Of a stretch of 64,000 nucleotides of DNA, positions 21,266-31,149 are shown one piece after another. Origin of the DNA: DASRDU01 sp035560235 (lineage in GTDB: Bacteria > Acidobacteriota > Blastocatellia > RBC074). A program made the translations under genes and the position numbers. Each line of letters starts with the position of its first letter. Positions within the stretch are counted from its first letter, which is position 1. The DNA lies in assembly GCA_035560235.1 (NCBI GenBank), contig DATMAG010000127.1:53671-117670 (forward strand), read 5' to 3'. Under the pieces are notes generated by a model. The model saw only the letters and a program-made list of their open reading frames with translations, was not told the DNA's origin and did no database searches.

Positions 21266-21294
21266 TTGACAATTTACCTGCCGGTCGGTAAGGC
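21266..21294 (+). promoter_or_regulatory. Promoter with TetR-type operator upstream of the aldehyde dehydrogenase
   Basis: A perfect -35 TTGACA (21266-21271) is followed within the spacer by the near-palindrome TTACCTGCCGGTCGGTAA (21274-21291), and a weak -10 (TAAGGC at 21289 or CTATGC slightly later). The ACCNNCCGGTCGGT shape is that of operators of TetR-family regulators such as those controlling fatty-acid or branched-chain catabolism. A bound repressor would cover the space between -35 and -10. No tetR gene lies in the window. Confidence 0.65.
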
Positions 21295-21338
21295 TATGCC
21301 TCCACCTCATTCTCTGTCAATCAACGGGAGAAAAAGAT

Positions 21339-22784
<1,446 letters not shown>

Positions 22785-22787
22785 AAA

Positions 22788-22887
22788 GCAGTGGCTGGTG
22801 GCTGGTGGTTAGTGGTCAGTATGAAGCGCACAATCTGTCTTTGCTTTTTACTGACCACTGGCTACTGACCACTGACCGCTATCCACT
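22788..22887. repeat. Intergenic word-repeat hairpin (GTGGTCAGTGGCTGG family)
   Basis: The left half iterates GTGGCTGGTGG and AGTGGTCAGTA; the right half iterates CTGACCACTG. AGTGGTCAGTA at about 22810-22821 pairs with TACTGACCACT near 22864-22873. It fills the space between the aldehyde dehydrogenase and etfB. Confidence 0.75.
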
Positions 22888-23694
22888 ATGAACATCATTG
22901 TTTGTCTGAAACAAATCCTTGATCCTGAAATTCCGGCGCGGGACTTTCGCGTTGATGCTGAAGCTAAGGAAGCCGTGCGCGGTTCGGCCAGTCTGGTTAC
23001 TAACATCTTCTGCGAAAACGCGCTCGAAACAGCGCTGCAATTCAGGGAGAAGTCGAGTGACGGTCACATCACCGCGCTGTCATTCGGAGCCGAGAGCGCC
23101 GAGGATTCATTGCGCAAGGCGCTGGCGATGAAGGCTGACGCCGCCACGCTCGTCATCAACGACGGTCGCGCGCATCCTGATCCGCTGACTGTCGCGCGTG
23201 TGCTGGCTGCCGCGATTCGCAAAGCTGGTGTGCCTGACGTGATTATGGTCGGACGTGAATCCGGCGACTGGGGCGCGGGGCAGACGGGCGGCCTGCTCGC
23301 TGAAGAACTTGGCCTGCCCTGCGTGTCGTTCGTTGATTCAATTGAACTGAACGGCGACTGCCTGAAGCTGCGCCGACAGACTGACACCGGCTTTGAAATT
23401 ATCGAAGCGAAAACGCCCGTCGTGCTGACCATCACCAACAACGATCAGAACGTGCCGCGTGTGCCGAAAACCCGCGACGTGATGATGTCGTTTCGCCAGC
23501 CGCTCAGTAAGCTGACGCTCGATGAACTCGGCATTGATGCCGCTGAAGCGCGCGTCGGCAACAGCTATTACGAAGTCGTCGAACTCGGCATTCCCGTGAA
23601 GGATACGACCTGTGAATTCGTTTCCGGCGATTCGCTGGAAGCAAAGGTTGATCAACTGGCCCGGCGCATCATCGAAGTCACACAGGCGATGTGA
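22888..23694 (+). CDS. etfB: Electron transfer flavoprotein subunit beta
   Basis: 268 residues: NIIVCLKQILDPEIPARDFR start, the GRESGDWGAGQTGGLLAEELGLPCVSF core with the AMP-binding region, and VPRVPKTRDVMMS. EtfB with EtfA carries electrons from acyl-CoA dehydrogenases to a membrane ETF:quinone oxidoreductase. Its partner gene is not adjacent: a serine hydrolase gene lies between etfB and etfA. Confidence 0.95.
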   Translation: MNIIVCLKQILDPEIPARDFRVDAEAKEAVRGSASLVTNIFCENALETALQFREKSSDGHITALSFGAESAEDSLRKALAMKADAATLVINDGRAHPDPLTVARVLAAAIRKAGVPDVIMVGRESGDWGAGQTGGLLAEELGLPCVSFVDSIELNGDCLKLRRQTDTGFEIIEAKTPVVLTITNNDQNVPRVPKTRDVMMSFRQPLSKLTLDELGIDAAEARVGNSYYEVVELGIPVKDTTCEFVSGDSLEAKVDQLARRIIEVTQAM

Positions 23695-23728
23695 GCTGAG
23701 CAGGCACTTTGAAGCTATCGCAAATCGA

Positions 23729-23863
23729 ACCACGGAGAGCACGAAGAACACGAAGGAAGGAAAGAGAAAGGGAAGCATAAAACCGAATTCTGCTTTTCCC
23801 CCTTTCTCCTTTTCTCCTCTTCCCCTTTTCTTTCTTTCCTTCGTGTCCTTCGTGCTCTCCATG
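23729..23863. repeat. Long hairpin of CACGAAGGA / TCCTTCGTG words
   Basis: The left arm (about 23729-23781, iterating CACGAAG and GGAAGG) and right arm (about 23787-23863, pyrimidine-rich, ending CTTCGTGCTCTCCATGG) are largely complementary; the outer ~25 bases pair nearly perfectly. It lies between etfB and the serine hydrolase gene. Confidence 0.85.
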
Positions 23864-23888
23864 GATCACTTTCCGAGGAGGCATCCCG

Positions 23889-25229
23889 ATGAAACGCATT
23901 GTTGTTCTCTCGCTGATTGCGACTCTGCTGTTTTCACTGGTCACTGGTGACGGGCGCGTGGCGGCGCAGTCTGCGGCAAAGCTGCCTGTGGCTAAGCCCG
24001 AAGATGTCGGGATGTCAGCGGAGCGGCTCAGTCGCATTCACACGGCGATGCAGCGTTATGTTGACAAGGGGCTGGCGCCCGGCGTGGTGACGCTGGTAGC
24101 GCGGCGCGGGCGCGTCGTTTACTTCGATGCTGTCGGCTATCGTGATGCCGAAGCGAAAGCGCCGATGACGACTGACACGATCTTTCGCATCGCTTCGATG
24201 ACCAAGCCGATTGCGTCGGTCGCGCTGATGATGCTGTATGAAGAAGGGCACTTTCTGCTCTCCGATCCGATTGCAAAGTTCCTGCCCGAATTTGCGAATA
24301 TGAAGGTGGCGCAGATTGCGCCGCCCGACGAACGCATCGGCGCGCCGATCAAGCTGGTGCCTGCGGCGCGCCCGATCACCTTCAAGCACGTCCTGACGCA
24401 CACGGCTGGCTTTCCGAATTCATATCGCGGCATCACGCAGCCTGAGTACAGCAAGGTTTATGGTCGCAAAAATCCGAATGACACCATCGGTGATGCGGTC
24501 AAACGCCTGGCTGCAATGCCGCTCAACTTTCATCCGGGCGATGCGTGGGAATACGGCCCGGCAACGGATGTGGTCGGGCGGCTGGTCGAAGTCATTTCAG
24601 GCATGACGCTCGATGATTTTTTGCGCAAACGCATCTTCGAGCCGCTGAAGATGAACGACACGCATTTCTATCTGCCTGAATCAAAGCTCAATCGCTTCGC
24701 CGCCGTTTATCAGCCCGATGAAAAGAACGGCAACAAAATCAGGCTGCTCGAAGCGCCGAACGCCGAAAGCCGCTTTGTCAAAGGGCCGCACACTTATTTT
24801 TCAGGCGCGGGCGGGCTGGTTTCGACCGCGAGCGATTACCTGCGCTTTCATCAGATGATGCTCAACGGCGGCGAACTTGACGGCGTGCGCATCCTGGGCC
24901 GCAAGACAGTTGAACTGATGACGGTCAATCACATCGGTGATCTGCCCGTCTGGCTGACCGGGCCGGGCTACGGCTTCGGGCTTGGTTACAGCGTCGTGAA
25001 GGATCTGGGCCAGGCGGCCATCGAGGGTTCCGTCGGGCAATACGGCTGGGGCGGCGCGTTCTGCACCTATTTCTGGGTTGATCCGAAGGAAGAACTGATC
25101 GGCATTATGATGACGCAGGTCATTCCGTATACGCACATCAACATTCGTCAGGATTTTCAGGTGCTGACCAATCAGGCCATCACCGATCAGGCGAAACCAT
25201 CAATGCTGACTCAGACGACGATGCGTTAA
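23889..25229 (+). CDS. Exported class C beta-lactamase-like serine hydrolase
   Basis: 446 residues with a signal peptide (MKRIVVLSLIATLLFSLVTG). The beta-lactamase/transpeptidase-like fold is shown by SxxK in FRIASMTKPIASVALM, the Tyr motif EYGPATDVVGRL and LTHTAGF. The KTG-like region near FSGAGGLVSTASDYLRF and YGWGGAFCTYFWVD fits EstB-like esterases and DD-peptidase relatives. Substrate is not predictable. It sits inside the ETF gene cluster in the same direction, an odd place for a secreted hydrolase. Confidence 0.88.
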   Translation: MKRIVVLSLIATLLFSLVTGDGRVAAQSAAKLPVAKPEDVGMSAERLSRIHTAMQRYVDKGLAPGVVTLVARRGRVVYFDAVGYRDAEAKAPMTTDTIFRIASMTKPIASVALMMLYEEGHFLLSDPIAKFLPEFANMKVAQIAPPDERIGAPIKLVPAARPITFKHVLTHTAGFPNSYRGITQPEYSKVYGRKNPNDTIGDAVKRLAAMPLNFHPGDAWEYGPATDVVGRLVEVISGMTLDDFLRKRIFEPLKMNDTHFYLPESKLNRFAAVYQPDEKNGNKIRLLEAPNAESRFVKGPHTYFSGAGGLVSTASDYLRFHQMMLNGGELDGVRILGRKTVELMTVNHIGDLPVWLTGPGYGFGLGYSVVKDLGQAAIEGSVGQYGWGGAFCTYFWVDPKEELIGIMMTQVIPYTHINIRQDFQVLTNQAITDQAKPSMLTQTTMR

Positions 25230-25263
25230 CCTGGCAGTATTGAATCATTCATTGAAAGCAATC

Positions 25264-26238
25264 ATGAGCAACGTAGTCATTTGTTTATTTGCCGCTGCCG
25301 GATACGACCGCGCAGCGCAGGGAATTGCAGGCGCGGGCCGCAGGCTGGCGGCTGAATCAGGCGATCAGTTGCACGCGGTTATCATCGGCGCGCCTGATGC
25401 CACAATGACTGAGGCCGTCAAAGCGGTCGCTGATGCGGTGACGGTGGCTGATCATCCGGCGCTGGCCGAATATCAGCCGGAAAATTATCTGAGCGCGCTG
25501 GCGCAGGTTTGCAAAGCTCTTTCGCCGCGCGCGGTGCTGCTTGGCAATGACACTTACAGTCAGGAGCTTGCGCCGCGACTGGCGCACCGTCTGGGCGGCA
25601 GCGCGGTCGGTGACGGGCTGGATTTGAAAATCAGCGGTGGTCATCTGCGCGTGACTCGCAGCGTGTATGGCGGCAAGGCTCAGGCCGTGATTGAACTGAA
25701 ACGTTCGCCCGGCGTGGTCTGGTTGCGCGCTCGCGCTTTTGATCCTGCGCCTGCGCTGGCCGCAGCGGCGACCGTCACGCAGGCCGCAGTCGAACTGTCG
25801 GCTGACCTGCCGGTGCGCATCGTCGAATGTCGCACGGAATCAACCGGCGAAGCGCGGCTTGAAGACGCGCAGGTGATTGTTTCAGGCGGGCGCGGTCTGG
25901 GCGGGCCTGAACCGTTCGAGGATTTGAAGGCGCTGGCGGCGCTGATGGGCGCGCAGGTTGCGGCTTCGCGGGCGGCGTGCGATGCCGGATGGGTTCCGCC
26001 TTCGTGGCAGGTCGGGCAGACCGGCAAAAAGGTCGCGCCGGGTTTGTATCTGGCGATTGCGATTCACGGTGCGAGCCAGCATCTGGCGGGCATTTCGGAT
26101 GCAAAGTGCATCGCCGCCATCAACATTGACAAGGACGCGCCGATCTTCAAGCACTGCCGCTTCGGCATCGTCGAGGATTACCGCAAGGTCGTGCCGCTGC
26201 TCAAAGAGAAACTGGCTGCGCTGAAGCAGCAGGGATAA
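25264..26238 (+). CDS. etfA: Electron transfer flavoprotein subunit alpha
   Basis: About 324 residues from ATG 25264 (MSNVVICLFAAAG); the TTG at 25240 would add eight non-conserved residues. The C-terminal FAD domain has ARLEDAQVIVSGGRGLGG, WVPPSWQVGQTGKKVAPGLYLAIAIHGASQHLAGISDAKCI and the final NIDKDAPIFKHCRFGIVEDY. It forms the heterodimer with EtfB and delivers electrons to the membrane FeS protein encoded 42 bases downstream. Confidence 0.95.
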   Translation: MSNVVICLFAAAGYDRAAQGIAGAGRRLAAESGDQLHAVIIGAPDATMTEAVKAVADAVTVADHPALAEYQPENYLSALAQVCKALSPRAVLLGNDTYSQELAPRLAHRLGGSAVGDGLDLKISGGHLRVTRSVYGGKAQAVIELKRSPGVVWLRARAFDPAPALAAAATVTQAAVELSADLPVRIVECRTESTGEARLEDAQVIVSGGRGLGGPEPFEDLKALAALMGAQVAASRAACDAGWVPPSWQVGQTGKKVAPGLYLAIAIHGASQHLAGISDAKCIAAINIDKDAPIFKHCRFGIVEDYRKVVPLLKEKLAALKQQG

Positions 26239-26280
26239 AGGCGCGCATCAGCGCTGACGATCTGTTTGTTTTTTGTTTCG

Positions 26281-28323
26281 ATGAATCAGACCTCCCCGAC
26301 ACGCGAAGTTTTGTGGAACATCAGCCATTCGTGGCTGCTGTATGTGTTGTTTGCGCTGGCGCTGCTGACGGCGGCGAATGGCTTTTACCGCAGGCTGGAA
26401 ACGTGGGTGCGCGGCCTGCCCGCGAATCGTTTTGATCGTCCGCTTGAGCGACTGCTGATGCTTCTCAAAAACGCGGCGGCGCAGCAACGCACCGTGCGCG
26501 AACGTTATGCCGCCGTCTTTCATACCTTCATCTTCACCGGCTTTATTATTCTGACCGCGGCCACGACGGTGGTGATGCTGCATCACGATTTCGGGCTGAA
26601 CATCATGCGGGACGGCTTTTACCTCTGGTTTCAGTCGTTCACGGTTGATGTGTCTGGCGCGCTGACGCTGGCTGGCACTGGCATTGCGCTGTGGCGGCGG
26701 CTGAGCCTGAAGCCAAGGAAGCTGGTTTACACGAGTGAAGCGAATCTGATTCTGGCGCTGATTTTTATGATCACCCTGACCGGCTTTCTGATCGAAGGCT
26801 GGCGAATTGCGGCAACGAATGATCCGTGGGGCGCGTGGTCGCCGTTCGGTTATCTGGTCGCGCTGATCTCAAAACCGGTGCTGAACGAAGCGGCCCTGCG
26901 CGCCGCGCACGCGACTGTCTGGTGGACTCACGCTGTGCTGTTTTTCGGCTTTCTCGCGTGGGCGCCGTACACGAAGATGCTGCACGTCATCACCGGGCCG
27001 CTGAATATTTACACCGCTCCGCTTTATCCGTCAGGCGCATCGCTTAAGGCGATTGATTTTGAGAAGGCTGAAAGGCTCGGCGTCAATTCGCTGGCCGGGT
27101 TTACCTGGAAAGACCTGGTTGATTTTGACGCCTGCACCGAATGCGGTCGCTGCACTTCGGTCTGTCCCGCGAACACTGTCGGCAAAACGCTCTCGCCACG
27201 CGACATTATTCTGGACTTGCGGAATCTGATGCATCAGGGGAACGGGGGAGAGAGGATGGATCACGGTGAACAGCAATCTGCAGTCAGCAATCTGCAATCC
27301 GCAATCATTGGCGCTGTGCCTGCGACCTCACTTGATGCCTTGTGGGCCTGTACAACCTGCGGCGCGTGTGTGGAAGCGTGTCCGGTCTTCATCGAACAGA
27401 TGCCGAAGATTGTCGAGATGCGGCGTTATCTGGTGATGGAAGAGGCAGACTTTCCTGACACGATGCAGGATGCGGTGACTTCGCTTGAATCACGCGGGCA
27501 TCCGTTTCGCGGCACGCAGGCTTCGCGGCTGGACTGGGCCGACGGGTTGAATGTCAGAACGATCAGTGAAGCGCGTGACGCTGAAGTGCTGTTGTGGGTT
27601 GGTTGCGGCGGCGCGCTGCTTGAACGCAATCAGAAGGTCGTGCGCGCGACGGCGCAACTGCTTGAGCAGGCCGGAGTGAAATTCGCCATCCTGGGCCGTG
27701 AGGAAAAATGCACCGGCGACCCGGCGCGGCGCATCGGCAATGAGTTTCTCTTCGAAATGCTGGCGAAGGAGAACACCGCAAAGCTCAACAGCTACGGCGT
27801 CAGAAAGATCGTCACTTCCTGCCCGCACTGCTTCAATACTTTTCGCAATGAATACCCGCAGTTCGGCGGTCATTACGAGGTCTTTCATCACAGCGAATTT
27901 CTGGCGAAGCTGGTCAGCGAAGGAAAGCTTGCGCCCGCCGCGCAGGCGGAACAGAAAGTGACCTTTCACGATCCGTGCTACCTGGGTCGTCACAACGGCG
28001 TTTACGACGCGCCGCGCGAGCTGGTGCAGGTTACATCAAAGTCAGCGCTGGTCGAAATGGAGCGCAGTCGCAATAACAGCTTCTGCTGCGGCGGCGGCGG
28101 CGGGATGAGCTTCGTTGACGAACCGCCGGACAAGCGCGTCAATCAGGAGCGCGCGCGCCAGGCGCTCGAAACCGATGCTGATGTCGTAGCCGTCGGCTGC
28201 CCGTTCTGCATGACGATGCTCGAAGACAGCATCAAGGCGCGCAAGGGTGAACGCGACGTGAAGGTGATGGATGTGGCCGAGTTGTTGTGGCAGTCAGTGC
28301 AAAGGGCGGATGCTTCCAGTTGA
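26281..28323 (+). CDS. Membrane FeS oxidoreductase, ETF:(methyl)menaquinone oxidoreductase type
   Basis: 680 residues from ATG 26281. The N-terminal ~250 residues contain five to six transmembrane helices like NarI-type cytochrome b (LLYVLFALALL, FHTFIFTGFIILTA, ALIFMITLTGFLIEG, HAVLFFGFLAWAPY). Two [4Fe-4S] motifs follow, CTECGRCTSVCPAN and CTTCGACVEACPVF, then two CCG cysteine domains (SCPHCFNTF; HDPCYLGRHN ... NSFCCGGGGGM) as in HdrD. This layout is that of the DUF224/EMO proteins that move electrons between ETF and menaquinone. Gene order with etfBA and acyl-CoA dehydrogenases supports it. Between the two ferredoxin motifs lies an unusual stretch (about residues 320-342) encoded by CAATCTGCA-type repeats. 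Confidence 0.9.
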   Translation: MNQTSPTREVLWNISHSWLLYVLFALALLTAANGFYRRLETWVRGLPANRFDRPLERLLMLLKNAAAQQRTVRERYAAVFHTFIFTGFIILTAATTVVMLHHDFGLNIMRDGFYLWFQSFTVDVSGALTLAGTGIALWRRLSLKPRKLVYTSEANLILALIFMITLTGFLIEGWRIAATNDPWGAWSPFGYLVALISKPVLNEAALRAAHATVWWTHAVLFFGFLAWAPYTKMLHVITGPLNIYTAPLYPSGASLKAIDFEKAERLGVNSLAGFTWKDLVDFDACTECGRCTSVCPANTVGKTLSPRDIILDLRNLMHQGNGGERMDHGEQQSAVSNLQSAIIGAVPATSLDALWACTTCGACVEACPVFIEQMPKIVEMRRYLVMEEADFPDTMQDAVTSLESRGHPFRGTQASRLDWADGLNVRTISEARDAEVLLWVGCGGALLERNQKVVRATAQLLEQAGVKFAILGREEKCTGDPARRIGNEFLFEMLAKENTAKLNSYGVRKIVTSCPHCFNTFRNEYPQFGGHYEVFHHSEFLAKLVSEGKLAPAAQAEQKVTFHDPCYLGRHNGVYDAPRELVQVTSKSALVEMERSRNNSFCCGGGGGMSFVDEPPDKRVNQERARQALETDADVVAVGCPFCMTMLEDSIKARKGERDVKVMDVAELLWQSVQRADASS

Positions 28324-28338
28324 GTAGAAGGGAGCAGC

Positions 28339-28653
28339 TCAGCGTGAAGGCAATGAGGGTTTGAAAATGGCTTCGATCTGGCGCTCGATCCGGTCAAGTC
28401 GCTGTTCGACCGAACTGATGCGGTTGTCGAGCCGCTGTTCGAGTCCATCAATTCGCTGATCAAGGCGCTTGATTTCAGCCAGCACTGCTTCAAAGCGGGC
28501 GTCCATACTGGCAAAGCGGGCGTCCATTTGTCTGTCAAGCCGCTCGATGAATTTTTCCATGCTTCGCTGGTTGAGCCACGAGGCGCTGAAAATCGCCAGC
28601 ACAAGGCCAATGACTGTGAGAGCGGCTGAAAGAATTGCGACATTAGTGTTCAT
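28339..28653 (-). CDS. Small membrane-anchored coiled-coil protein
   Basis: 104 residues: one N-terminal transmembrane helix (VAILSAALTVIGLVLAIFSASWL) followed by a long heptad region (MDARFASMDARFEAV, RLDQRIDGLEQRLDNRISSVEQRLDRIERQIE). It resembles the small DUF1640-like or hemolysin-XhlA-like coiled-coil proteins common in bacteria. It is antisense to its neighbours and ends 15 bases from the FeS oxidoreductase stop. Function unknown. Confidence 0.7.
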   Translation of the reverse strand: MNTNVAILSAALTVIGLVLAIFSASWLNQRSMEKFIERLDRQMDARFASMDARFEAVLAEIKRLDQRIDGLEQRLDNRISSVEQRLDRIERQIEAIFKPSLPSR

Positions 28654-28728
28654 TGCAGTCGGACTTTAACACAAAGTGGCCGGGCAGATACAGCATTTGA
28701 TCCTGGGCACAATTGCGAGGAAATCCCT

Positions 28729-29907
28729 ATGGACTTAAAACCAGCACCGGAAGAACAAAAGTTCCGCGAAGAGTTGCGCGCCTGGTTGCAGGCCAACGTG
28801 CCTGCGCCGTTTGAGGGCGACATCTCGACGCCGGAAGGGAAGAAGGCGCATTTTGAATATCTGCGCGCGTGGCAGCGCAGGGTTTACGAAGGCGGATGGG
28901 CAGGCATTTCGTGGCCGAAAGAATACGGCGGGCGCGGCGCGGGCATTGTCGAGCAGGCAATCTGGCAGGAAGAGTTTGCGCTCGCTGAAGCGCCGCCGCT
29001 GGTCAACACGCTCGGTCTGGCGATCATCGGGCCGACGATCATTGCGGCTGGCACTGAGGAGCAGAAGCAGCGTTACGTCTCGAAGATTCTTTCAGCCGAA
29101 GAGATCTGGTGTCAGGGATTCTCTGAACCGAACGCCGGAAGCGATGTGGCTTCGCTGGGCACGAAGGCTGTGCGCGACGGCGATGATTTCATCGTCAACG
29201 GTCAGAAAATCTGGACGAGTTATGCACATCACGCCGACTGGTGTCTGCTGCTGGTGAGGACTGATCCTGACGCGGCCAAACACAAAGGCATTACGGCGCT
29301 GCTCGTGGATATGCACAGCCCCGGCGTTGAAGTGCGTCCGCTCAGGCAGATGACCGGCGAGGCCGATTTCAACGAAGTCTTTTTCAGCAATGTGCGCGTG
29401 CCGGTGGCGAATGTGCTGGGCGAAGTCAACAAGGGCTGGCAGACGGCGATCACCACGCTGATGAACGAACGCGCCAACCTGGGCGCGGGCACTTACATTA
29501 TGTTCAAGCGCAATCTGGATGCGCTGATTGCTCAGGCGCGGCACACCGTCAATGGCAGCAAAACAGTCAGCAAAGACCCGGTGGCGCGGCAGAAACTGGC
29601 GCAGTCTTACATCGAGCTTCAGGTCTTTCGCCATAACGCCAACCGCGCGCTGTCGAAGATGAGCAAGTACAGGGTGCCTGGGCCGGAAGGCTCGATTCTG
29701 AAAATTTACTGGAGCGAGATGAATCAGCGCCTGCAACAAACGGCAATGGAAATTCTCGGCCCCGTCGCACAGTTGCGCGATTTCGATGACAACCGCTGGG
29801 CGCACGGCTACCTGCGTTCACGCGCCAACACCATCGAAGCCGGAACCAGCGAAATCCTGCGCAACATCGTGGCCGAGCGCGTGCTTGGCCTGCCCAAGAG
29901 TTATTGA
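28729..29907 (+). CDS. Acyl-CoA dehydrogenase (first of a pair)
   Basis: 392 residues of the standard three-domain fold: WAGISWPKEYGGRGAGIVEQ, QGFSEPNAGSDVASL, and the C-terminal NTIEAGTSEILRNIVAERVLGLPK. The YEGT catalytic motif of the classic enzymes is replaced by EAGTSEI, as in the FadE subunits of mycobacterial heterotetrameric (alpha2-beta2) dehydrogenases. A second, diverged acyl-CoA dehydrogenase follows 84 bases downstream; I infer the two form one heteromeric enzyme. Confidence 0.92.
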   Translation: MDLKPAPEEQKFREELRAWLQANVPAPFEGDISTPEGKKAHFEYLRAWQRRVYEGGWAGISWPKEYGGRGAGIVEQAIWQEEFALAEAPPLVNTLGLAIIGPTIIAAGTEEQKQRYVSKILSAEEIWCQGFSEPNAGSDVASLGTKAVRDGDDFIVNGQKIWTSYAHHADWCLLLVRTDPDAAKHKGITALLVDMHSPGVEVRPLRQMTGEADFNEVFFSNVRVPVANVLGEVNKGWQTAITTLMNERANLGAGTYIMFKRNLDALIAQARHTVNGSKTVSKDPVARQKLAQSYIELQVFRHNANRALSKMSKYRVPGPEGSILKIYWSEMNQRLQQTAMEILGPVAQLRDFDDNRWAHGYLRSRANTIEAGTSEILRNIVAERVLGLPKSY

Positions 29908-29909
29908 AA

Positions 29910-29988
29910 ACAGTGGTCAGTGGCTGGTGGTCAGTGGTCAGTCAGGACTGCTGTACACCAGCCACTAATCACCAGCCACTAATCACTA
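29910..29988. repeat. Intergenic word-repeat hairpin (CAGTGGTCAGTGG family)
   Basis: Left arm 29911-29946 iterates CAGTGGTCAGTGGCTGGTGG; right arm about 29955-29988 iterates ACCAGCCACTAATC. It is the same word family as the element before etfB and lies between the paired acyl-CoA dehydrogenase genes. Confidence 0.8.
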
Positions 29989-29991
29989 TTT

Positions 29992-31125
29992 ATGGACTTC
30001 GATCTCAACAAACCTCAACAACTGTTGCAGCAATCGGCGCGTGAATTCTTTGCCCGCGAATGTCCGGCTGAGCGTGTGCGCGCTTTGATGGAAACTGACA
30101 CTGCGTTTGACGCGCAGCTCTGGGAAGCGATGGCCGATCAGGGCTGGACGGGCCTGATTGTGCCGGAAGAGTTCGGCGGGCTGAACCTGGGCATTGTCGA
30201 ACTCGCGGTCGTCGCTGAAGAGATGGGCCGCGCCTGTCTTCCGGGGCCGTTTATTTCGACGGTCTGGGCTTCGGCTTTGATCGCGCGCGCAGGCAGCGAA
30301 GGGCAGAAGGCTCATTACCTGGAAGCCATCGCCACCGGAAAAATGAAAGCCACCGTGGCGCTGCTTGAAGAGACTGCCGACTGGAATCCTGAAGCAGTGA
30401 TGCTGCGAGCCGAGAGCGACGGCAAGCATTACCGGCTGAACGGGCGCAAGGAATTTGTCACCGATGCCGATGTCGCTGATCTGATCATCGTAGTGGCGCG
30501 GGCGGGTGATGATCTGGTGCTGCTGCCGGTCGAGCGCAAGGCTGCCGGGCTGAAGGTCACGGCCACGCCGGGCATTGATGCGACACGCAAGCTGTACGCG
30601 GTCGAATTCGATGGCGTCAGCGTGCCGGTGACGAGCGCGCTTGAAATCGGCTACCGTGCCAAAGAAGCGCTCGATCAGGCGACGGGCATTGCGATGATTG
30701 CGCTCTGCGCTGAAATGGTGGGCGGCATGCAGTGGTCGCTTGAGACAGCGGTTGAATACGCCAAAACGCGGCAGCAGTTCGGCAAAACCATCGGCATTTA
30801 CCAGGCAGTGCAGCACAAGTGCGCTGATATGGTGCTGCTGACTGAAAGCTCGCGTTCAGCGGTTTACTATGCGGCGTGGGCGCTGTCAGAAAACGATCCG
30901 ACGGCAAAGCTGGCGGTTTCGATTGCCAAATCTTACTGCTCGGATGCCGGGCGCGAAGTCGGCAACCGCGCGATTCAGGTTCACGGCGGCATCGGCTTTA
31001 CGTGGGAACACAACCTGCACCTTTATTACAAGCGCGCCAAATCGTCGGAGATTATGTTCGGTGATGCGACTTATCACCGCGAACTGGTTGCGCAGCAGGT
31101 CGTGGATGAGCCGGAAAGTTTCTGA
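29992..31125 (+). CDS. Acyl-CoA dehydrogenase (second of a pair)
   Basis: 377 residues, diverged acyl-CoA dehydrogenase fold: DQGWTGLIVPEEFGGLNLGIVE, YAKTRQQFGKTIGIYQAVQHKCADM and AIQVHGGIGFTWEHNLHLYYKRAK. The usual substrate-domain catalytic Glu region is replaced by SSEIMFGDATYHRE. Together with the preceding dehydrogenase it fits the two unequal subunits of an alpha2-beta2 enzyme, in which only one subunit supplies the base. This is inference from adjacency and motif loss. Confidence 0.9.
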   Translation: MDFDLNKPQQLLQQSAREFFARECPAERVRALMETDTAFDAQLWEAMADQGWTGLIVPEEFGGLNLGIVELAVVAEEMGRACLPGPFISTVWASALIARAGSEGQKAHYLEAIATGKMKATVALLEETADWNPEAVMLRAESDGKHYRLNGRKEFVTDADVADLIIVVARAGDDLVLLPVERKAAGLKVTATPGIDATRKLYAVEFDGVSVPVTSALEIGYRAKEALDQATGIAMIALCAEMVGGMQWSLETAVEYAKTRQQFGKTIGIYQAVQHKCADMVLLTESSRSAVYYAAWALSENDPTAKLAVSIAKSYCSDAGREVGNRAIQVHGGIGFTWEHNLHLYYKRAKSSEIMFGDATYHRELVAQQVVDEPESF

Positions 31126-31149
31126 ACCCGTTTCAGAGACGATTGCTTT

